Positions 32,744-36,828 of a stretch of DNA of 36,828 nt are shown piece by piece. Both the position numbers and the translations under genes were made by a program. The DNA is taken from the NCBI GenBank assembly GCA_023451735.1, contig JAEXYH010000003.1, positions 1 to 36,828 of the forward strand, written 5' to 3'. Under the pieces are notes generated by a model, which did no database searches, was not told the DNA's origin, and saw only the letters and a program-made list of their open reading frames with translations. Position 1 is the first letter of the stretch. Every line of letters starts with the position of its first letter. The stretch comes from Pseudomonadota bacterium (GTDB taxonomy: Bacteria; Pseudomonadota; Alphaproteobacteria; Rhizobiales; Rhizobiaceae).

Positions 32744-32791
32744 CGATCAACTGACTGGCGGGGCATTTCCTGCGACAATCCGAATGACCCG

Positions 32792-32822
32792 GGCGGGCCG
32801 CATTACAGCGGCCCGCCTTTTT
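32792..32822 (+). terminator. Rho-independent terminator of phosphoketolase
   Basis: Perfect 10-bp stem GGCGGGCCGC (32792-32801) and GCGGCCCGCC (32808-32817), loop ATTACA, then TTTTT (32818-32822). Confidence 0.95.
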
Positions 32823-33005
32823 CGTGACACCGGCAGCATGAGACAATCGGCCGCACGGATCAGTCGAAATCGTTAAACCAAATATTTCTGATACTTTATC
32901 ATATTTTGACAAATAGGCCGCAATGCGGCGCGGGCGGCCGTAAGCCGTCTGTTGGCAACGCTGTCACAAACCTCACTGCGCACGGGCACATCCAAGGACC
33001 AGATT
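32823..33005 (+). promoter_or_regulatory. Upstream region of the chemoreceptor gene
   Basis: It holds a short exact inverted repeat TGATA-CTT-TATCA (32889-32901) in an AT-rich patch, followed by the hairpin GCCGC-AAT-GCGGC (32917-32929). These may be promoter and leader elements; no clear -35/-10 pair is seen. Confidence 0.35.
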
Positions 33006-34901
33006 ATGTTTGCAAAAATTCAGATCAAAACACTTTTACCAACGCTATTCGGTCTCGTCGTCATGCTCGGGATCGCTCAGGGCGCTTTTTCCATTCTCTC
33101 CGTCAACTCCCTCCAGTCGCAGGTCGACAATGTCGGCGTGCGCGTCTGGCGAGCAGCGCAGATGGGCGAAATGGAACGCCTTTTCGGCGACGTAAGACGC
33201 AACGCGGCGCTGCTTTTGAGTACGTCGACACCGGAAGAACGTAGCAACGGCGTGGCGGCGCTGAAAGCGGCCTACAGCGCGCGTGGCAAGGCTTTCGAAG
33301 CCTATGGCGCCAGCATCAACAGTGACGAGATGCGCGCCAAATACAAGGCCGCGGAAACTGCGATCGATGCCTATGAGACTGCCGGCGAACGTCTCATCGC
33401 TCTTGTCGAGGAAGGCGATCTTCCGGCCGCCAAGACGCATTTTTACCAGCAGCTGGTGGTCATGGGCGGTGAAGCCGTCAGGCTTTTCGGCGAAATGGTC
33501 GACCTCAACAAGGCGAACGGTGACGCGGCGGTCAGCGAAGCGAAGGCCACGGCCAGTTCTTCCTTGATGACGACGGCGCTGATGGTAGCGATCGTAGCCG
33601 TGATCGGTGGAATTGCAGCCCTGCTTGGCTTCCGCTGGATCGCCCGGCCGATCACCAACATTACCCTGGCGATGAACGCGCTCGCCGCCGGCAACACAGA
33701 ACACCAGATCCCGCATCGTGACCGGAAGGACGAGATCGGCGACATGGCTGCCGCCGTTTCGATCTTCCGCGATAATGCGATCGAGCGCGTACGGCTGGAA
33801 CAGGAGGCGGAAGCCAATGGCCGGCTTTCCGAACAGGAGCGGCTGATCCGCGAGGAACAGAAAGCGAAGGAAGCTGCGGAAGTAAAATTTGCGGTGGATG
33901 ATATCGCCCGTGGCCTGAACCATCTTGCCGAAGGTGATGTGACCTACCGCCTCGACACGCCATTTGCCGGCGAACTGGACAAGGTCCGCCTGAATTTCAA
34001 CGAGTCCATTGCAAAGCTGCAGACAGCACTCCGGTCTGTCGGCGACAATGCCAAGATGATCGATGCGGGCGCGAGCGAAATCCGGGCCGCCACCGAAGAT
34101 CTGTCGAAGCGCACGGAACAGCAAGCTGCGTCGGTGGAAGAGACCGCCGCCGCGCTGGAACAGGTCACCACGGCCGTCAAGGATTCTGCCACGCAAGCAA
34201 GCAAGGCCGGTGATCTGGTGAGCAAGACACATAACGGCGCCGAACGCTCGGGAGAGATCGTTCGCAAGGCCGTTCAGGCCATGCAGGAGATCGAAAAGTC
34301 CTCGTCCGAGATCGGCAACATCATCGGCGTGATCGACGATATCGCATTCCAGACCAACCTGCTTGCACTCAATGCCGGTGTTGAAGCCGCCCGCGCCGGC
34401 GATGCTGGCAAAGGGTTTGCGGTCGTGGCGCAGGAAGTGCGCGAACTGGCGCAGCGTTCCGCCCATGCGGCTCGAGAGATCAAGGACCTGATCACCAAAT
34501 CGGGTACCCAGGTGCGCGACGGGGTGGCTCTTGTCGGCGAGACGGGTACGGCGCTGCAGGCGATCGTCTCGGAAGTGCAGGAGATCAACCGAAATGTGTC
34601 TGCCATCGTATCCTCGACGCGCGAGCAATCGACCGGGCTTTCGGAGATCAACTCGGCGGTCAACCAGATGGACCAGGGTACCCAGAAAAACGCGTCGATG
34701 GTAGAGGAAACGACCGCTGCCACCTACAGCCTCGCCTCACAGGCGGCAGAGCTGACCAGCCTGCTGGCGCAGTTCAAGCTGGAAGCAGACGCGCCGGTTC
34801 GGGCCGTTAGCGGCATGAATGCGGAGATGCGCGAAAAAACTCAGCCTCAACCATCGCCGGCGCGCGCGCTGGGTCAACGGTTGGCATCGGCCTTCGGCTG
34901 A
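33006..34901 (+). CDS. Methyl-accepting chemotaxis protein
   Basis: A 631-residue chemoreceptor. Helix 1 spans about 9-31, a periplasmic four-helix-bundle sensor domain follows (32-187), and helix 2 is at about 188-210. The HAMP domain starts RWIARPITNITLAMNALAAGN, and a second HAMP-like segment (about 300-345, LNHLAEGDVTYRLDTPFAGE) precedes the signalling helices. The hairpin tip is GVIDDIAFQTNLLALNAGVEAARAGD, which contacts CheA and CheW; the Gly replacing the usual Ala before VEAARAG is a small deviation. The C-terminus (LASAFG) lacks the NWETF-type pentapeptide, so CheR must bind elsewhere or act from another receptor. ATG 33006 has AAGGA upstream. The ligand is unknown. Confidence 0.94.
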   Translation: MFAKIQIKTLLPTLFGLVVMLGIAQGAFSILSVNSLQSQVDNVGVRVWRAAQMGEMERLFGDVRRNAALLLSTSTPEERSNGVAALKAAYSARGKAFEAYGASINSDEMRAKYKAAETAIDAYETAGERLIALVEEGDLPAAKTHFYQQLVVMGGEAVRLFGEMVDLNKANGDAAVSEAKATASSSLMTTALMVAIVAVIGGIAALLGFRWIARPITNITLAMNALAAGNTEHQIPHRDRKDEIGDMAAAVSIFRDNAIERVRLEQEAEANGRLSEQERLIREEQKAKEAAEVKFAVDDIARGLNHLAEGDVTYRLDTPFAGELDKVRLNFNESIAKLQTALRSVGDNAKMIDAGASEIRAATEDLSKRTEQQAASVEETAAALEQVTTAVKDSATQASKAGDLVSKTHNGAERSGEIVRKAVQAMQEIEKSSSEIGNIIGVIDDIAFQTNLLALNAGVEAARAGDAGKGFAVVAQEVRELAQRSAHAAREIKDLITKSGTQVRDGVALVGETGTALQAIVSEVQEINRNVSAIVSSTREQSTGLSEINSAVNQMDQGTQKNASMVEETTAATYSLASQAAELTSLLAQFKLEADAPVRAVSGMNAEMREKTQPQPSPARALGQRLASAFG

Positions 34902-34933
34902 CACCGGATAAAGGCAACTGCGATGGAAAACGG

Positions 34934-34967
34934 ATCCGCTGGGCCTTTGATTGCCCGGCGGATTTTC
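34934..34967 (+). terminator. Terminator between chemoreceptor and SDR genes
   Basis: Stem ATCCGCTGGGC (34934-34944) and GCCCGGCGGAT (34953-34963), one G-T wobble, 8-base loop, followed by TTTTCTT on the plus strand. On the minus strand GTTTTCC follows, so it may stop both convergent genes. Confidence 0.8.
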
Positions 34968-34973
34968 TTCCGT

Positions 34974-35726
34974 TTATGCCTGCGACCTGGCAAGCGCGAC
35001 CGCATCCGCACCGGCGGGCAACCGCATCGGGCATGTCGGATCGGTCGCTGCCCGCCAGACGGCTTCCGCGACATCGAGCGGCAGAGTGACTTCGGTTCGC
35101 TGCATCATCTCGCCGAGAACATCCTTGGCATATCCGGCATAGGCTTCAGGGAAACCGCCCTGTCCTTCCATGCGCGAAATCGCGGTCTTGCCGAAACTGG
35201 TGGCCGGCGCAGCGCCCGGAAGCACGATCCTGACATCGATGCCGAACGGTTCGAGTTCCAGCGCAAGCGATTCCGTAAACGCATTTACCGCGGCCTTGCT
35301 GGCCGTGTAGACAGACAGAAGCGGCAGAGGTTTCATTGTGACGGTCGATGTGACATTGACGATCATGCCGGCTTTCTTTTCCCGGAATTGGGGAAGCACG
35401 GCCTGAGCCATGCGCATGGTGCCGAGCGTATTGGTCTCGAAGATATCACGGATGACATCGACCGGCGTGCCTTCCAGCGCGTTCAGCCAGCCGATGCCGG
35501 CATTGTTGACGAGGACGTCGATCGGGCCTGCTGCCTCCACCGCCCGGGCGATGCTTTCGTCACTCCTGACGTCAAGAGGAAGGATGCGGAGGTTTTCGGA
35601 CACCGGCAGCAGATCCTCGCGCGGAGTGCGCATCGTCGCAATCACCTTCCAGCCGCGATCGAGAAACAGTTTTGCGATGTCGAGGCCAAAGCCGGATGAG
35701 CAGCCGGTAATGAGAACTGTCTTCAT
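34974..35726 (-). CDS. Short-chain dehydrogenase/reductase
   Basis: A 250-residue classical SDR. The cofactor motif TGCSSGFG is at residues 7-14, NNAG is in VLVNNAGIGWL, and the catalytic residues are Ser in VNVTSTVT and Tyr/Lys in YTASKAAV. The basic residues after strand 2 (ATMRTP) favour NADP over NAD. The substrate is unknown; the pattern with a divergent AraC-type regulator is common for such enzymes, and the regulator probably controls it. ATG 35726 follows AAAGGA; a start five codons earlier would swallow that site. The sequence ends ALARSQA with normal length. Confidence 0.93.
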   Translation of the reverse strand: MKTVLITGCSSGFGLDIAKLFLDRGWKVIATMRTPREDLLPVSENLRILPLDVRSDESIARAVEAAGPIDVLVNNAGIGWLNALEGTPVDVIRDIFETNTLGTMRMAQAVLPQFREKKAGMIVNVTSTVTMKPLPLLSVYTASKAAVNAFTESLALELEPFGIDVRIVLPGAAPATSFGKTAISRMEGQGGFPEAYAGYAKDVLGEMMQRTEVTLPLDVAEAVWRAATDPTCPMRLPAGADAVALARSQA

Positions 35727-35782
35727 GGTGGTTCCTTTCATGTTTGCCAGGCATGAAAGTAGATATCGAATTCGGGACGTAC

Positions 35783-35788
35783 TATAAT
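35783..35788 (+). promoter_or_regulatory. -10 box of the AraC-type regulator gene
   Basis: A consensus TATAAT 22 bases before the ATG at 35811. There is no recognisable -35 box 17 bases upstream, and the short leader has no Shine-Dalgarno sequence, so translation may be leader-poor. Confidence 0.45.
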
Positions 35789-35810
35789 CAATCGTCCTAG
35801 TTTCATTTTC

Positions 35811-36743
35811 ATGAGTCCTGACTTGACCGATCCTTTCGCCGACGTGGTGGCCTTGCTTCAGCCCAGCCTGCCGTTTTCGAAAATGGCGAGCGGGTCTGGC
35901 CCATGGCGTGTCGACGCGCCGGCAACTGCCCGGCCGCTTTTCTGCGTGCTTATCGAGGGCGGGGCAAGACTGTCAGTCCCCGGCGGGCAGTCGCTCGAAC
36001 TTGAGGCGGGCGATTTCATCCTGATCCCTGCGGCGTGCGATTTTACAATGTCGAGCATCGAACCGGTCGATGCCGGGAATGCCGCCCACTTCGCCGTCAC
36101 CAAGCTTGATGACGAGACACGACACGGCGATCCGGACGGACCGCCCAACATGCGCATGCTTGTCGGCGGGTTGGCATTCGGATCTCCCGACGCAAGCCTT
36201 CTGGTGTCGCTGCTGCCAAGGCTCGTGCATGTGCGCGGAGAGGAACAGTTCGCCACGATCGTGCAGTTGATCAGGAACGAAGCGAAAGAGGAGAAGCCGG
36301 CCCGCGACATAGTTCTGACGCGACTGCTGGAGGTGCTGCTGATAGAGGCATTGCGTTCCGTATCGGGCAGCAGCGCGTCTCCGGGTCTGCTGCGCGGGCT
36401 CTCCGATGCGAGACTGGCGGCGGCGCTGCGCAAGATGCACGCAGATCCGAGGCATGACTGGACGGTGGAGAAACTTGCCGGAGAAGCGGCACTGTCGCGA
36501 TCGGTCTTTTTCGAGCGTTTTCGCAAGGCGATGGGGGTGGCGCCGATCGAGTATCTGCTCTCGTGGCGGATGGCGATCGCCAAAAATCTGCTTCGGCGTG
36601 GAGATGGAGGCATCAAGGAGGTCGCCGATCGCATCGGGTACGGTTCCGCCAGCGCCTTCAGCATCGCGTTCACACGGTTTGTCGGCGTGCCGCCGACGCA
36701 TTACGCGCGTTCGCAGATGAACCGGGATATCGATGAAGCATGA
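35811..36743 (+). CDS. AraC-family transcriptional regulator
   Basis: A 310-residue regulator. The N-terminal half is a cupin-type sensor domain (FCVLIEGGARLSVPGGQSLEL and EAGDFILIPAACDFTM). The C-terminal 100 residues are the AraC double HTH: WTVEKLAGEAALSRSVFFERFRKAMG, then MAIAKNLLRRGDGGIKEVADRIGYGSASAFSIAFTRFVGVPPTHYAR. Proteins of this layout usually control an adjacent oxidoreductase, here the divergent SDR 84 bases away. The ATG at 35811 begins MSPDLTDPF and lacks a clear ribosome site. The inducer is unknown. Confidence 0.92.
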   Translation: MSPDLTDPFADVVALLQPSLPFSKMASGSGPWRVDAPATARPLFCVLIEGGARLSVPGGQSLELEAGDFILIPAACDFTMSSIEPVDAGNAAHFAVTKLDDETRHGDPDGPPNMRMLVGGLAFGSPDASLLVSLLPRLVHVRGEEQFATIVQLIRNEAKEEKPARDIVLTRLLEVLLIEALRSVSGSSASPGLLRGLSDARLAAALRKMHADPRHDWTVEKLAGEAALSRSVFFERFRKAMGVAPIEYLLSWRMAIAKNLLRRGDGGIKEVADRIGYGSASAFSIAFTRFVGVPPTHYARSQMNRDIDEA

Positions 36744-36754
36744 AAAGGGGGAAA

Positions 36755-36828
36755 TGGTACGGTTGGGGGGTCTCGAACCTCCGACCTCAGGTGCCACAAA
36801 CCTGCGCTCTAACCAACTGAGCTACAAC
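36755..36828 (-). tRNA. tRNA-His (anticodon GUG), 5' end cut by window edge
   Basis: On the minus strand the anticodon arm CAGGT-TTGTGGC-ACCTG gives anticodon GTG. The D arm GCTC/GAGC is intact, and CCA is encoded. The first three bases of the 5' acceptor lie outside the window. The base before CCA is A, the alphaproteobacterial form of tRNA-His that does without the extra G-1 and C73. The T stem GGAGG/CCCCC has one A-C mismatch. Confidence 0.92.

Noticed and set aside
1..36828. CRISPR arrays, transposases, integrases, replication origin
   Set aside because: No array-like direct repeats and no recombinase, transposase or origin-type gene or motif was seen on either strand.

Overview
The window looks like a chromosomal segment of an alphaproteobacterium in the Rhizobiaceae (Rhizobium/Agrobacterium group). 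The evidence is a RirA-type iron regulator with its three cluster cysteines, a tRNA-His with the alphaproteobacterial A73 discriminator, two copies of a TAGAGCA-ended palindromic intergenic element of rhizobial type, GC-rich coding sequence, and many proteins of rhizobial style. Most of it is ordinary core chromosome; no phage, transposase, CRISPR array or plasmid gene is visible.

Layout. 1-2.8 kb: the 3' end of a LysR-type regulator, an OxyR-like regulator with both redox cysteines, a Tat-exported dienelactone hydrolase and a MAPEG-family membrane protein. 2.8-7.2 kb: guaB (IMP dehydrogenase), a Tat-exported metallo-beta-lactamase-fold hydrolase and an MdtD-like efflux pump. 7.2-9.9 kb: rlmE overlapping a ppx/gppA phosphatase that has a very basic 200-residue N-terminal tail, then tRNA-Gln(CUG) with its promoter. 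10.0-12.8 kb: a small accessory-looking module of exported proteins: a divergent secreted protein of unknown function, a CHAP-like putative cysteine hydrolase, and an overlapping exported caspase-like protease. 12.9-16.5 kb: a glutamate/dicarboxylate-type symporter with an altered Na1 site, an RsuA-family pseudouridine synthase and prmB. 16.6-21.5 kb: an amine/amino-acid catabolic cluster (D-amino-acid-dehydrogenase-like FAD protein, PuuA-like ligase, PuuB-like oxidase, TetR regulator with a palindromic operator). 21.6-24.4 kb: gluconokinase, an AbrB-family membrane protein, rirA with an Irr-box-like promoter, and a 42-codon membrane peptide. 24.5-28.0 kb: mmsA and a divergent LysR regulator sharing an operator region, then a small HTH protein divergent from a protein of unknown function across a perfect inverted repeat. 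28.4-32.8 kb: an atypical pyruvate kinase (N-terminal extension, no C-terminal domain, Lys at the potassium-switch position) divergent from a phosphoketolase. 32.9-36.8 kb: a chemoreceptor, an SDR/AraC divergent pair and a partial tRNA-His.

The most unusual items are the exported caspase/CHAP module, the atypical pyruvate kinase beside phosphoketolase, the symporter that has lost two Na1 ligands, and the rirA promoter in which an Irr-like palindrome covers the -35 box. All functional statements come from motifs read by eye; no database search was run.
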